Assembly: GCF_021654775.1 (NCBI RefSeq)
Contig: NZ_AP025343.1
Coordinates: forward strand, 5,113,501 to 5,177,500
Length of the DNA stretch: 64,000 nucleotides
Source of the DNA: Paenibacillus azoreducens
Lineage (GTDB): Bacteria; Bacillota; Bacilli; Paenibacillales; Paenibacillaceae
Direction: 5' to 3'
Shown: one piece after another, positions 1 to 9,049 of the stretch
Position numbering within the stretch: the stretch's first letter is position 1
Layout: each line of letters opens with the position of its first letter
Program-made: the position numbers and the translations under genes
Notes under the pieces: generated by a model
The model's database searches: none
What the model was told of the DNA's origin: nothing
Seen by the model: the letters and a program-made list of their open reading frames with translations, nothing else

Positions 1-1414
1 CATCCAGCAGCTTCTGCAGCGACTGGTACCGTTCGCTTTCGGTTATGTAGCTGCCCCGAAGCTCACGGATTTCCCGGCCCAGCTTTTCGATATTCGCATC
101 CAGCTGCTGCTTCCGGCCCATAAGCTCTTCCTTTTTGGCTTCCCATTTGCCTGTTTCCTCATCGGCCCGGCTCATCCGGCGCGCCAGCGCTTCCTGCTGC
201 TGATCGGCGTAACGGATTTCGTTCCGGGCTTGAGCCATCTGGTTCATCAGCTCGAGAAGTGACCCCTTAAGGTTTTCCTCCTGCTGCTGGCTGATGCCGT
301 CCGTTACCCCAGCCAACTTGGACTCTTCGGCGGACAAATGATCGCGCAGCTGCTTCAACTCTTCCTGTGAAGCTTCAAGTTTCGTCTTCAGCAGTTCGAT
401 TTCGGCTTTTCTATCCTCAAAACGTTCATCGCCGGTGCTCAGCGCACCCAACAGCTGTTCACGGTTGGCTTCGAGGTTGCGTTTGCGTTCGCGCAGCACC
501 TCCGCATAACCTTCGCTTTTCTCGTAGGCCTCGCTGTACTGCAGCAGCTCGCCCTGAAGCGTTTCGACCTCCGTCTCCAGCTTGCGCAAGGCCGCTCGGT
601 CGCTCTCCAGCTTGGCGTCATGGGCCGACACCACGGTTGAAAGCTGAAGCTGCTCTTCCTGCAGCACCTTCAGCTTCGCGTTTGCCTCGCTCCATGCCGC
701 ATGAATTTGTTCAATCTGATAGACATAAAGCGAAATTTCCTTGTTTTTCAACTGCTCACGCAGCTGTTTATAATGGACTGCCTTTTCGGATTGTTCTTTG
801 AGCGGCCCGATTTGATCTTCCAGTTCAGTAACCAGGTCATGGATGCGGAGCAGATTCTGCTCGGTTTCATCCAGCTTGCGGACCGCATCTTTTTTCCGCG
901 ATTTATATTTAACGATTCCGGACGCTTCCTCAAAAATGCCTCTCCGGTCCTCTGACCGCGTGCTTAAAATCTCCTCAATCCGGCCTTGTCCAATAATGGA
1001 GTAAGCCTCTTTGCCGATGCCGGTGTCCATAAAAAGCTCGGTAATGTCCTTAAGCCGGCAGGACTGCTTATTGATAAAATATTCACTATCTCCGCTCCGG
1101 TGTACCCGGCGCGTAACCGTAACCTCGTTAAAATCCAGAGACAGGGCATGGTCTTCATTATCCAGCGTCAGCGACACTTCGCCGAAATTGACGGCTTTAC
1201 GCGCGTCGCTCCCCGCAAAAATAATGTCCTCCATTTTTCCTCCGCGCAGCGATTTGGCGCTTTGTTCTCCCAGAACCCAGCGGATGCCGTCAGAAATGTT
1301 GCTTTTGCCGCTGCCGTTTGGACCTACGACCGCTGTAATGCCGCGGACAAACTCCATTTCGGTTTTGTCGGCAAATGATTTAAAACCCGATAATTCAATC
1401 CGCTTCAAAAACAT
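1..1414 (-). CDS. smc: Chromosome segregation ATPase SMC (N-terminal part, cut by window edge)
   Basis: The SMC condensin subunit compacts and segregates chromosomes with ScpA and ScpB. The reading frame stays open from the ATG at 1414 to the left edge, giving about 471 residues of a protein that is usually near 1190. The start reads MFLKRIELSGFKSFADKTEM, followed by a Walker A motif GPNGSGKSN near residue 32 and the downstream IRWVLGEQ. The N-terminal head then passes into a long, charged heptad-like segment that begins the coiled coil. An AGAGGTGA ribosome site lies just upstream. The C-terminal head with the signature motif and Walker B is outside the window. The gene follows rnc after a 167-base gap that holds a hairpin. 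Confidence 0.95.
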   Translation of the reverse strand, partial: MFLKRIELSGFKSFADKTEMEFVRGITAVVGPNGSGKSNISDGIRWVLGEQSAKSLRGGKMEDIIFAGSDARKAVNFGEVSLTLDNEDHALSLDFNEVTVTRRVHRSGDSEYFINKQSCRLKDITELFMDTGIGKEAYSIIGQGRIEEILSTRSEDRRGIFEEASGIVKYKSRKKDAVRKLDETEQNLLRIHDLVTELEDQIGPLKEQSEKAVHYKQLREQLKNKEISLYVYQIEQIHAAWSEANAKLKVLQEEQLQLSTVVSAHDAKLESDRAALRKLETEVETLQGELLQYSEAYEKSEGYAEVLRERKRNLEANREQLLGALSTGDERFEDRKAEIELLKTKLEASQEELKQLRDHLSAEESKLAGVTDGISQQQEENLKGSLLELMNQMAQARNEIRYADQQQEALARRMSRADEETGKWEAKKEELMGRKQQLDANIEKLGREIRELRGSYITESERYQSLQKLLD

Positions 1415-1489
1415 ATATCCCAAATCACCTCTAAACGTTATAATACCATAACCCTGCGCCATATAGGAGAGATAGCCTTAGCAACGAAG

Positions 1490-1552
1490 AAAGAGCAAAA
1501 AGCAGTCTGAAGGCTTCTGCCGTTCATTGTGTTCGACTGCTCTTTGCTCTTT
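1490..1552 (-). terminator. Long-stem hairpin between rnc and smc
   Basis: Two 18-base arms (1490-1507 and 1535-1552) pair at 17 of 18 positions around a 27-base loop. The 3' arm on the minus transcript contains a TTTTT run but no clean U-tract follows it. It could be an attenuator or an mRNA processing stem. Lying directly after rnc, it might also be an RNase III substrate; that is inference only. Confidence 0.5.
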
Positions 1553-1581
1553 GTTTGTCCTTGACTTTCTACAGGGAGCCG

Positions 1582-2283
1582 TCAAATTTCAGCCAGTTTC
1601 AGCTGCTTCAGCGCAACTGCCGCAGCCTGCTGCTCGGCTTCTTTTTTGGAGCGGCCCGTTCCTCTTCCCACACGCTCATTCCCCATGTAAACCTCGGAGA
1701 CAAACTCGCGCTCATGTGCCGGACCCCGTTCTTCCACAATCCGGTATTCCAGAACGCCCATATTATGATGTTGCGTCAATTCCTGCAGTTCTGTCTTGTA
1801 ATCGCTCATCTGAAGATTATCCCCTGACTCGACTTGCGGAAAAACATAAGTTTGCAAAAACGAACGGGCTGCTTCCAGCCCCTGATCAAGATAAAGGGCA
1901 CCGACAAACGATTCAAACACATCCGCAAGCAGAGCCGGGCGGGTACGCCCGCCGGTCAGCTCTTCCCCTTTGCCAAGCAGCACGTACTGCCCGAATCCCA
2001 AGCTCTCCGCAAACTTCACAAGCGACGGCTCGCATACAATGGCCGCGCGCAGCTTCGTCAGTTCACCTTCGGGACGGTTCGGAAACAGGTGATACAGATA
2101 TTCGGAGACCGTCAGCTCCAGCACGGCATCGCCCAGAAATTCCAGACGTTCATTATCTTGCTGCTGGCTAAAGCGGTGTTCGTTGACATAAGAAGCGTGG
2201 GTAAAGGCCTGTTTCAGCAGCAGCCGATTGTGAAATTGGATATGAAGTTTCTGCTGTAACTGCTTCAGATCTCCACTCAACAA
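1582..2283 (-). CDS. rnc: Ribonuclease III
   Basis: This double-strand-specific endoribonuclease matures rRNA and cuts structured mRNAs. The 233-residue length is typical. The family signature NERLEFLGD lies at residues 44-52 with the catalytic acidic residues, and the second acidic cluster [13 protein letters not shown] starts at 121. A C-terminal double-stranded RNA binding domain runs from about 161 to 230 and includes [12 protein letters not shown]. It sits 9 bases downstream of fabF and upstream of smc, the usual Bacillales order. Confidence 0.97.
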   Translation of the reverse strand: MLSGDLKQLQQKLHIQFHNRLLLKQAFTHASYVNEHRFSQQQDNERLEFLGDAVLELTVSEYLYHLFPNRPEGELTKLRAAIVCEPSLVKFAESLGFGQYVLLGKGEELTGGRTRPALLADVFESFVGALYLDQGLEAARSFLQTYVFPQVESGDNLQMSDYKTELQELTQHHNMGVLEYRIVEERGPAHEREFVSEVYMGNERVGRGTGRSKKEAEQQAAAVALKQLKLAEI

Positions 2284-2292
2284 ATCGTCCCC

Positions 2293-3531
2293 TTACTCAT
2301 CGAATTTTTTAAGAATAATCGTGGCGTTATGGCCGCCAAAACCAAAAGAGTTGGACATCACGACATTAAGCTTGGCATCGCGCGCTTGATTCGGCACGTA
2401 GTCCAAGTCGCATTCCGGATCCGGGTTGTCCAAATTGATGGTAGGCGCAATCTTTTGATTCTGCAGCGACAATCCGCAAATAACCGCTTCAATGCCGCCG
2501 GCGGCTCCAAGAAGATGGCCCGTCATCGATTTAGTCGAGCTGACCGCTACCTTGGCGGCATGTTCTCCCAAAGCCCTCTTAATGGCGATCGTTTCGGAGC
2601 GGTCGCCTACAGGCGTCGAAGTTCCATGTGCGTTAATGTAGTCGACCTTTTCCGGCGCAAGTCCCGCATCACTCAAAGCCATCGTCATGCAGCGTGCCGG
2701 TCCGTCCGGATCCGGCTCGGTGATGTGATAAGCATCGCCGCTCAGGCCATAGCCGACTACTTCGGCAATAATATGCGCTCCGCGCTTCTGCGCATGCTCC
2801 AACGATTCAAGCACGAGGATGCCTGCTCCCTCGCCCATAACAAATCCGTCGCGTTCCGTATCAAACGGACGACTTGCCTTTTCGGGCTCGTCATTGCGGG
2901 TCGACATGGCGCGCAAAGCGCAGAAGCCCGCCATACCGGTCGGTCGAATGGTCGCTTCCGCCCCGCCGCAAATCATAACATCGGCAACGCCGCGCTGAAT
3001 CAGCTTAAAGGAATCGCCGATAGCATGAGAACCTGTCGCGCAAGCGGTCACCGGCGTCGTGTTCGGTCCTTTAGCCCCGAGCATGATGGACAGTTGTCCA
3101 GAAGCCATATTGGCGATCATCATCGGGATAAAGAACGGGCTGACACGTTTAGGCCCTTTTTCAAGCAAAATGTTATGCTGATCTTCCCATGTTCCGAGCC
3201 CGCCGATCCCTGAACCGATCGACACCCCTACACGGTTGGCGTCCGCATCCTTTTCAATATCCAGGCCGCTATGTTCCAGGGCAGCTTTTCCGGCGGCAAC
3301 GGCAAACTGGACGAAACGGTCCATTTTGCGCGCTTCCTTGCGGTCCATGAAGTCCTCCGGATTAAAGTCCTTGATCGAAGCCGCAATTTGGGTTGGGTAG
3401 TCGCTGACATCAAAGGATTCGATCCGGGAAACGCCGGATTTGCCAGCCATCAAGTTATTCCAAAACGTATCCAGGTCATGGCCGAGTGACGTCACAACGC
3501 CCATTCCGGTAATAACCACTCTATGACTCAA
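2293..3531 (-). CDS. fabF: Beta-ketoacyl-ACP synthase II
   Basis: FabF is the condensing enzyme that elongates acyl-ACP with malonyl-ACP in type II fatty acid synthesis. From the chosen start the protein has 412 residues. The Cys-His-His triad is visible: Cys164 in [10 protein letters not shown], His302 in [11 protein letters not shown] and His339 in [13 protein letters not shown]. There are two in-frame TTG codons. The one at 3531 gives [11 protein letters not shown] and sits 6 bases after GAGGTGA, whereas the one at 3537 touches that ribosome site, so 3531 is preferred. A diverged paralogue lies at 28066-29304. Confidence 0.96.
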   Translation of the reverse strand: MSHRVVITGMGVVTSLGHDLDTFWNNLMAGKSGVSRIESFDVSDYPTQIAASIKDFNPEDFMDRKEARKMDRFVQFAVAAGKAALEHSGLDIEKDADANRVGVSIGSGIGGLGTWEDQHNILLEKGPKRVSPFFIPMMIANMASGQLSIMLGAKGPNTTPVTACATGSHAIGDSFKLIQRGVADVMICGGAEATIRPTGMAGFCALRAMSTRNDEPEKASRPFDTERDGFVMGEGAGILVLESLEHAQKRGAHIIAEVVGYGLSGDAYHITEPDPDGPARCMTMALSDAGLAPEKVDYINAHGTSTPVGDRSETIAIKRALGEHAAKVAVSSTKSMTGHLLGAAGGIEAVICGLSLQNQKIAPTINLDNPDPECDLDYVPNQARDAKLNVVMSNSFGFGGHNATIILKKFDE

Positions 3532-3623
3532 ACACAATCACCTCTATATCGACTGCATGTCCCGTTCCTGACGGTTCAATGCAAATATATTCATCATTAT
3601 GGTTTCACTTTCAAAATGAGGAG

Positions 3624-3653
3624 AAGTCCCGCCTGTAGAGCAGTACGGGACTT
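3624..3653 (-). terminator. Hairpin after acpP
   Basis: The arms AAGTCCCG and CGGGACTT pair perfectly around a 14-base loop, directly after the acpP stop codon in the minus transcript. No strong U-tract follows. It may separate the very abundant acpP message from fabF or stabilise the acpP 3' end rather than terminate fully. Confidence 0.45.
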
Positions 3654-3663
3654 ATCAAATGAC

Positions 3664-3897
3664 TTAGGTATGAGATTGTATGTAATTTACAACTTCACCT
3701 ACGGTCGTAATTTTCTCTGCGTCTTCATCAGAGATTTCCAGATCAAATTCGTCTTCCAATTCCATGACGAGTTCAACAACGTCGAGAGAATCAGCACCAA
3801 GATCATCTTTAAAAGATGCTTCCAGTGTTACCTCAGCTTCGTCAGCACCCAAACGATCCACGACGATGCGTTTTACACGCTCCAATACATCGGACAT
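3664..3897 (-). CDS. acpP: Acyl carrier protein
   Basis: This 77-residue acidic protein carries acyl chains through fatty acid synthesis on a 4'-phosphopantetheine arm. The arm attaches to the serine of the DSL motif in [12 protein letters not shown]. The ATG at 3897 is chosen because AAGGAGG lies 8 bases upstream; a GTG 9 bases earlier overlaps that site. A TATAAT sits upstream in the fabG-acpP gap, so an extra promoter for this highly expressed gene is likely. Confidence 0.97.
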   Translation of the reverse strand: MSDVLERVKRIVVDRLGADEAEVTLEASFKDDLGADSLDVVELVMELEDEFDLEISDEDAEKITTVGEVVNYIQSHT

Positions 3898-3916
3898 CCG
3901 GTTCACCTCCTCCTTG

Positions 3917-3924
3917 GTATTATA
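3917..3924 (-). promoter_or_regulatory. Possible internal -10 element for acpP
   Basis: On the minus strand the sequence TATAAT precedes the acpP ribosome site by about 5 bases. No good -35 is visible at 16-18 bases, so it is a weak call based mainly on the -10 match and on the known high demand for acyl carrier protein. Confidence 0.3.
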
Positions 3925-3977
3925 CGAGAAAAGTTTTCAAATTGCCAGAGGCTGTGAAAACGGTTCTCTTGCGGTCA

Positions 3978-4727
3978 TTACATGTACATGCCGCCGTCTA
4001 CATGTAGGGTTTGTCCTGTCATATAGGATGCCCCTTCAGAAGCCAGGAAAACCACCACTTTGGCAATTTCCTCCGGCTGTCCGAGACGGGCGAGCGGAAT
4101 ATCCTGAATCATTTTATCTCGCAGATCCTCGGAAAGCTCGCGGGTCATGTCGGTATCGATAAAGCCCGGAGCCACGCAGTTGACCGTAATGCCGCGCGAA
4201 GCAAGCTCGCGCGCGGAAGATTTGGTCAAACCGATGACACCGGCTTTCGCCGCAACGTAATTGGCCTGGCCGGCATTGCCAAGTACGCCGACCACCGACG
4301 AAATATTAATGATGCGGCCGTAGCGCTGCTTCATCATCGGGCGGCTGACGGATTTGAGGCAATTAAATACGCCTTTAAGGTTCGTTTCTATCACTTGATC
4401 GAACTCTTCCTCTTTCATGCGCATAATCAAATTGTCTCTCGTAATCCCGGCGTTATTGACCAGAATGTCGATCCGGCCAAAGACGTTTGTTACCTCTTTA
4501 ATCAGGTTTTCGGCTTGCTCCGTTTGACCTACATTCGCCTGAACGGCAAACGCCTGCACGCCAAGCTGTTTGATTTCTTCCACAACAGCCTGCGCGGCAG
4601 CCTCGCTGCCCGAGTAATTGACCGCAACGTTGGCCCCGGCTTCAGCCAGCGCCAGCGCGATGCTGCGGCCGATCCCCCGGGATGCGCCGGTGACAAGCGC
4701 CGCTTGTCCTTCAAGTGGTTTGGACAT
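3978..4727 (-). CDS. fabG: 3-oxoacyl-ACP reductase
   Basis: FabG is the NADPH-dependent short-chain dehydrogenase that reduces beta-ketoacyl-ACP in the elongation cycle. It has 249 residues from the ATG at 4727, which AGGAGA precedes. The cofactor motif TGASRGIG spans residues 13-20, NNAG is at 91-94, and the catalytic residues are Ser144, Tyr157 and Lys161 (YVAAK). An open frame continues upstream of this start, but it has no family similarity and runs into repeat-like DNA. The 325-base gap to fabD is unusual for this operon and is filled by dispersed repeats. Confidence 0.97.
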   Translation of the reverse strand: MSKPLEGQAALVTGASRGIGRSIALALAEAGANVAVNYSGSEAAAQAVVEEIKQLGVQAFAVQANVGQTEQAENLIKEVTNVFGRIDILVNNAGITRDNLIMRMKEEEFDQVIETNLKGVFNCLKSVSRPMMKQRYGRIINISSVVGVLGNAGQANYVAAKAGVIGLTKSSARELASRGITVNCVAPGFIDTDMTRELSEDLRDKMIQDIPLARLGQPEEIAKVVVFLASEGASYMTGQTLHVDGGMYM

Positions 4728-4829
4728 GCATGTTTCTCCTTTCTTCTTGGTATACACGGGGAGTCCGCTTTTGATAAGAAAACCAATCGAGGTCAACCCA
4801 AGGATGAGCGACCGCGATTCAGCGGTAGG

Positions 4830-4895
4830 TTTTCTTGCGATATAGAATTTCATCAGCGTAGATAGATAACTTATAAATTCTATATCTAACACGAA
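4830..4895. repeat. AT-rich palindrome of a dispersed family
   Basis: The sequence TTCTTGCGATATAGAATTT is mirrored about 20 bases later by AAATTCTATATC. A related opening TTTCTTGCGATATA followed by a mirrored TATATC occurs at 54553-54594. The inner string ACTTATAAATTCTATA also occurs at the end of the palindromic elements at 14858 and 25856. This supports a dispersed repeat rather than a gene. Confidence 0.5.
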
Positions 4896-4984
4896 GTGAA
4901 TCAGGAAGCAGGATCGACATCGAATCTTGAATTCAGCCGGGCCTTCCGGTGCTCACGTACCTAAACGTACGCTCCGCTCCTTTC

Positions 4985-5038
4985 GTCCCTAGCTTCATCC
5001 AACCTTCTCGGTGCTGAAAACCGGCCTTTTTGAACACG
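4985..5038. repeat. Dispersed repeat B, copy 1
   Basis: The string GTCCCTAGCT(T/G)CATCCAAC and, slightly later, CGGTGCTGAAAACCGGCCTT are shared with 35664-35790. The reverse complement of the second part, GTTCAAGAAAGTCGG followed by TTTTCAGCACCG, is at 9728-9755. It lies between fabD and fabG with no gene inside. Confidence 0.6.
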
Positions 5039-5052
5039 TACTTCAAATAGTC

Positions 5053-5979
5053 TTAAAAGTTTTCGGAAAGGCTCTCCAAAGATTGGATATTGATAAGTTT
5101 TACAGTCTTATCCATTTTCTTGATCAGGCCGGTTAAAACATTCCCCGGGCCGATCTCAACAAAGGTATCGACACCCTCTCCAAGAAGATAGGCAACCGTA
5201 TCCTCCCACAAGACGGGAGAATACACCTGTTCCACCAGAAGCTTGCGGATATGCTCCGCGTTCTCCGCGGGGCGGGCAGTCACGTTAGCCACAACCGGAA
5301 CCTCCGGTTCCTGGAAGGAAACCGCTTCAAGCTTGGCTGCAAGCTGCTGCGCAGCTCCTTTCATCAAGGATGAATGGAACGGGCCGCTGACTTCCAGCGG
5401 AATCGCCCGCTTGCCCCCGGCTTCCTTGATGCGTTCGCCTATGGCCGCAACGCCTTCTTTGGAACCGGACACTACGATTTGGCCCGGACAATTGATGTTG
5501 GCCATCTCAACAAGATGACCGCCTTCAGTGATGCTGCGGCAAAGCTCTTCGAGCGCGGCACGGTCAGCGCCGAGCACCGCCGCCATAGCGCCTTGACCGC
5601 CCGGAACGGCGGCTTCCATATATTCGCCGCGGGCGCGCACAATTTGAACCGCATCCTCGAAGCCAAGCACTCCGGATGCGACAAGCGCGCTGTATTCCCC
5701 TAAGCTGTGGCCTGCGACAAAATCGGGTGTTAACCCTTTTTCCCGCAAAGCCGCAAGAGCAGCGACGCTTGCCGTAAGCAAAGCCGGCTGCGTATTAAAC
5801 GTCTTCTTCAATTCGCTGTCCGGTCCTTCGAACATAAGCCGGGACAGCGAAAACCCCAGCGCACGGTCCGCGCTGTCAATAACCTCCAGCGAGGCGGGAA
5901 TTGCCTCGTAAAAATCTTTGCCCATGCCAACGGACTGGGCACCCTGCCCCGGAAATACAAATGCCGTTTTACCCATCAT
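5053..5979 (-). CDS. fabD: Malonyl-CoA:ACP transacylase
   Basis: FabD loads malonate from CoA onto the acyl carrier protein to supply extender units. The 308-residue length is typical. The nucleophile is Ser92 in GHSLGEYSALV, the N-terminal FVFPGQGAQ is conserved, and the active-site histidine lies in SGPFHSSLMKG. Two adjacent ATG codons (5979 and 5976) follow a GAGAGGGG ribosome site and either could start translation. It lies 49 bases downstream of fabH. Confidence 0.96.
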   Translation of the reverse strand: MMGKTAFVFPGQGAQSVGMGKDFYEAIPASLEVIDSADRALGFSLSRLMFEGPDSELKKTFNTQPALLTASVAALAALREKGLTPDFVAGHSLGEYSALVASGVLGFEDAVQIVRARGEYMEAAVPGGQGAMAAVLGADRAALEELCRSITEGGHLVEMANINCPGQIVVSGSKEGVAAIGERIKEAGGKRAIPLEVSGPFHSSLMKGAAQQLAAKLEAVSFQEPEVPVVANVTARPAENAEHIRKLLVEQVYSPVLWEDTVAYLLGEGVDTFVEIGPGNVLTGLIKKMDKTVKLINIQSLESLSENF

Positions 5980-6028
5980 GCGGCCCCTCTCGTTACGATG
6001 CTTATGAAGTCGAAAAATAATTAGACGA

Positions 6029-7018
6029 TTACCAGATCAATACGGATGCTCCCCAGGTCAAACCGCCGCCAAAACCAACCATCAGCACGCAGTCCCCTTC
6101 CTTCATCCGTCCTTGTTCAGCGGCTTCCGCCAGAGCCAGCGGGATCGAAGCCGCCGATGTATTTGCGTATTTGTCAACATTAATGACGCATTTGTCGGAA
6201 GAAAGGTCAAGCCGCTCCATCGCGGACTGAATGATCCGGATATTGGCCTGATGAGGCACGAACAGATCGATCTCCCCTTTGGTTTTGCCCGCTTTCTTCA
6301 AGACATCCTCCGTGGCGGTGTTCATGACGCGTACCGCGAATTTGAACACCTCGCGGCCGTTCATATAAATGTAATGTTTCTTCCCTTCAATGGTTTCCGA
6401 GGATGACGGCATACGCGAACCGCCCGCTTCCAGCTTCAGCAGGCTGCCCCCGGCGCCTTCCGCTCCCAGGTCGAAGGATAGGAATCCACGGCCTTCAGGC
6501 ACTTCGCCGAGAATGGCAGCGCCAGCCCCGTCGCCAAACAGCACGCATGTATTGCGGTCCGTGTAATCCGTGATTCGGGATAGGCAGTCTGCGCCGATGA
6601 CCAGCGCATTATTGTACATGCCCGTGCTGATAAAGTTGCGCGCGGTCGCCAGCCCGTAGACAAAACCGGAACAGGCTGCGGACAAGTCGAATGCAGCCGC
6701 TTGTTTCGCGCCCAACTTATCCTGCAAAATGCAAGCTGTCGATGGAAAAAACGTATCCGGCGTCACGGTGGCAACGATAATGAGGTCAAGCTGATCGGCC
6801 GTCATGCCCGCAGACGCCAGCGCCTTCAGCGCCGCTTCGTAACACAGATCGGATGTCGCCTGGTCCGGCGCAGCGATATGGCGCTCGCGTATCCCGGTCC
6901 GGGATACGATCCATTCATCGTTGGTCTCCACCATTTTCTCAAGATCGGCATTGGTCAAAATCTTCTCCGGCACATATTTCCCTGTACCGATGATCCCTAC
7001 TGGCCGCAATTTACTCAT
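6029..7018 (-). CDS. fabH: Beta-ketoacyl-ACP synthase III
   Basis: FabH starts fatty acid synthesis by condensing a short acyl-CoA primer with malonyl-ACP. In this group branched primers are expected. From the ATG at 7018 it has 329 residues. The triad is Cys116 in DLSAACSGF, His in VPHQANIRI and Asn in KYANTSAAS. An open frame extends upstream, but the MSKLRPVGIIGTG start matches the family. Its ribosome site lies within the end of plsX, 4 bases away, so the two are probably translationally coupled. Confidence 0.96.
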   Translation of the reverse strand: MSKLRPVGIIGTGKYVPEKILTNADLEKMVETNDEWIVSRTGIRERHIAAPDQATSDLCYEAALKALASAGMTADQLDLIIVATVTPDTFFPSTACILQDKLGAKQAAAFDLSAACSGFVYGLATARNFISTGMYNNALVIGADCLSRITDYTDRNTCVLFGDGAGAAILGEVPEGRGFLSFDLGAEGAGGSLLKLEAGGSRMPSSSETIEGKKHYIYMNGREVFKFAVRVMNTATEDVLKKAGKTKGEIDLFVPHQANIRIIQSAMERLDLSSDKCVINVDKYANTSAASIPLALAEAAEQGRMKEGDCVLMVGFGGGLTWGASVLIW

Positions 7019-7022
7019 ATCG

Positions 7023-8024
7023 TCACTCTCTTCCGCTAATTTCATTTGAAATGCTTTCAACCAATTGATTCTGAAGGGCAATCCTCGCTTGGCGCACAGA
7101 ATTCTTAATCGCATTTCCATCCGCCGAGCCATGGCTCTTGACGATCAGGCCGCTGAGGCCAAGCAAAGGCGCGCCGCCATGCTCCTTGTAATCCAGTTTG
7201 TCCTTGAGACCGCGAAGCTGAGGCATCAACATTGCCGCCCCCAGCTTGCTTCTGAGGTTCTGGCTGAACTGCTCCTTCAGCAGTTTGAACATCGCTCCGG
7301 CCGTACCTTCGATAGCCTTAAGCAGAATGTTGCCGGCAAAACCGTCGCAAACCAGCACATCGCAGGTTCCGTACATGATATCGCGCGCTTCCACATTGCC
7401 TACGAAATGGATGGGCATTTGCTCGAGCAGCGGGAAAGCATGCTTCGTGAGCTCATTCCCTTTGCCGGGTTCGGTGCCGACATTCAGCAGGCCTACGCGC
7501 GGCCGCTCTATTCCCATCACCTTTTGCCGGTAGAGGCTGCCCATCAGCGCGTATTGCGCAAGATGTTCAGGTTTTGCATCCATGTTGGCGCCCAGATCAA
7601 GCGCCAGCACGCCGGCGCCGTCAAGCGTCGGGATCATCGGGGCAAGAGCCGGCCGTTCAATGCCTTTCATCCGCCCGACAACCAGAAGTCCCGTCGTCAT
7701 CATAGCGCCGGTATTGCCGGCCGAAATCATGGCATCGACCTCGTTGTCTTTCAGCATGCGTCCGGCCACCACCATGGAAGCGTCTTTTTTGCGCCGCACC
7801 GCCTTCACAGGCTCATCCTCCGGTTCAATGACATCTCCCGCATGATGGACGCTTATATTGGAAGGAACCGCACCGCCGTTTTTTTGCAAAAGCGGTCGAA
7901 GCTTGGATTCATCCCCAACCAATATGATTTGCGTATCCCGCCATTCGGCGGCTGCAGCCAGAGCACCTTCGACATTGCATTCAGGAGCGTTGTCGCCGCC
8001 CATGGCGTCGATGGCGATCCGCAT
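7023..8024 (-). CDS. plsX: Phosphate acyltransferase PlsX
   Basis: PlsX converts acyl-ACP to acyl-phosphate, which PlsY uses for the first acylation of glycerol-3-phosphate. It thus links fatty acid synthesis to phospholipid synthesis. It has 333 residues from MRIAIDAMGGDNAPE. The GNTGAMM and GFAGNILLKAIEG segments are characteristic. The start at 8024 follows GAAGGGGGAA and comes one base after the fapR stop codon, so the two are coupled. An in-frame TTG 18 bases earlier is a less likely start. Confidence 0.96.
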   Translation of the reverse strand: MRIAIDAMGGDNAPECNVEGALAAAAEWRDTQIILVGDESKLRPLLQKNGGAVPSNISVHHAGDVIEPEDEPVKAVRRKKDASMVVAGRMLKDNEVDAMISAGNTGAMMTTGLLVVGRMKGIERPALAPMIPTLDGAGVLALDLGANMDAKPEHLAQYALMGSLYRQKVMGIERPRVGLLNVGTEPGKGNELTKHAFPLLEQMPIHFVGNVEARDIMYGTCDVLVCDGFAGNILLKAIEGTAGAMFKLLKEQFSQNLRSKLGAAMLMPQLRGLKDKLDYKEHGGAPLLGLSGLIVKSHGSADGNAIKNSVRQARIALQNQLVESISNEISGRE

Positions 8025-8025
8025 A

Positions 8026-8622
8026 CTACATTCCCCCTTCAATATGTTCTTCCCCTGTTGACCGGTAAATGACGAAATTGCCTTGAAAAACCATTTCCTC
8101 GCCCACGTAGGTAAAAACCTCTACCTTCGCTTTTCCTTTATGTCCGCTCATCGATCTGACATATGCTTTGGCAATGCATTTTTCAGCCAGATGGACCTGG
8201 CGCAAAAAGCGGATATCCGCCGAAGCCGTCAGCGCGATTTCGTCATTGATTAGGGCAACCGCAAGCGAGTTGGCTTGGGCAAAGACATAATGCCCCCGTG
8301 CGATATGCGTACGCGAAAATACATGTTCTTCCCTGATTTCAAAAATGGAGATGCCGCTCTTGTCCAACTGCAGATCCACGACCTCGCCGACAACCTCGTC
8401 GAGCGGGAGCGAACGCACCTGATCGTACGAATGCTCGGCCATTTGCTTCATCCGTTCCCTCAGTTCCGGTATGCCAAGTTCCATGCGGTCAAGGCGGATC
8501 GTCTGAATGCTGACTTTCAGTTCCCGGGTCAACTCGCGGTCCGTCACAAACGGATTTTCTTCAATAATTTTTAAAAGCTGCTGATGTCGCTGTTTCTTGG
8601 GCAACCGTTCGATCAGAGGCAC
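8026..8622 (-). CDS. fapR: Fatty acid and phospholipid regulator FapR
   Basis: FapR represses fatty acid synthesis genes and is released by malonyl-CoA. The 198-residue protein has an N-terminal DeoR-like helix-turn-helix (VSIQTIRLDRMELGIPELRER, about 37-57). A hotdog-fold effector domain with the segments GEVVDLQLDKSG and ARGHYVFAQANSLA follows. The start is awkward: the GTG at 8622 overlaps the GGGAGG ribosome site, and an in-frame TTG lies 18 bases further in. It heads the fap-pls-fab operon and has its own operator at 8707-8727, so autoregulation is expected. Confidence 0.94.
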   Translation of the reverse strand: MPLIERLPKKQRHQQLLKIIEENPFVTDRELTRELKVSIQTIRLDRMELGIPELRERMKQMAEHSYDQVRSLPLDEVVGEVVDLQLDKSGISIFEIREEHVFSRTHIARGHYVFAQANSLAVALINDEIALTASADIRFLRQVHLAEKCIAKAYVRSMSGHKGKAKVEVFTYVGEEMVFQGNFVIYRSTGEEHIEGGM

Positions 8623-8706
8623 CTCCCATACTTTAATGTATTGTTCCTGTTATTTCGGGGCGATTATAGAAATAAAGCGTATGCTTTTCATTATTATTCC
8701 GAATCA

Positions 8707-8727
8707 TTTTAGAACCTGGTACTAAAA
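8707..8727 (-). promoter_or_regulatory. FapR operator upstream of fapR
   Basis: On the minus strand the site reads TTTTAGTACCAGGTTCTAAA plus one further A. This is close to the known FapR box (TTAGTACC, short spacer, imperfect mirrored half). It lies directly downstream of the -10 element at 8729-8734 and covers the expected transcription start, a position that fits repression of the whole fap-pls-fab operon by FapR. Confidence 0.8.
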
Positions 8728-8728
8728 T

Positions 8729-8757
8729 AGTATATAGCATGGCAAGACAAAAAGGAA
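8729..8757 (-). promoter_or_regulatory. SigA-type promoter of the fapR operon
   Basis: TTCCTT and TATACT are separated by 17 bases on the minus strand. The FapR box begins one base after the -10. Confidence 0.65.
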
Positions 8758-8765
8758 GAGCAGAC

Positions 8766-8798
8766 AAAAAAATAGCACCTCACCAAAGATGAAGTACT
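8766..8798 (-). terminator. Intrinsic terminator of the yceD-rpmF unit
   Basis: In the minus transcript AGUACUUCA pairs with UGAGGUGCU, using two G-U pairs, and a run of seven U residues follows. It lies just after the rpmF stop codon and before the fapR promoter, so it separates the two transcription units. Confidence 0.75.
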
Positions 8799-8813
8799 AC
8801 TTGATTTCTTACA

Positions 8814-8987
8814 TTATTGCGAAATGATTTCTCTCGATTTATACGTTCCGCACACTTTGCATACGTGGTGAGCAAGCTTCAATTCTCCGCATTGTTCACA
8901 TTTCACCATACCTGGCACTGCCAGTTTAAAGTGAGTACGACGTTTGTCGCGACGTGTTTTGGACGTTCTCCGTTGAGGTACTGCCAT
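8814..8987 (-). CDS. rpmF: 50S ribosomal protein L32
   Basis: This 57-residue ribosomal protein begins [20 protein letters not shown]. It carries a zinc ribbon with Cys pairs in KCEQCGE and VCKVCGTY. The ATG at 8987 has an AGGAGGTGGG ribosome site. It lies 62 bases after the DUF177 gene, the conserved yceD-rpmF pairing. Retention of all four cysteines indicates the zinc-binding paralogue type. Confidence 0.97.
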   Translation of the reverse strand: MAVPQRRTSKTRRDKRRTHFKLAVPGMVKCEQCGELKLAHHVCKVCGTYKSREIISQ

Positions 8988-9049
8988 GTTCCCACCTCCT
9001 TATTTCAATCAACCGAAGGCTCTAAGCCTCAGGTAACAATCTTGCATGC

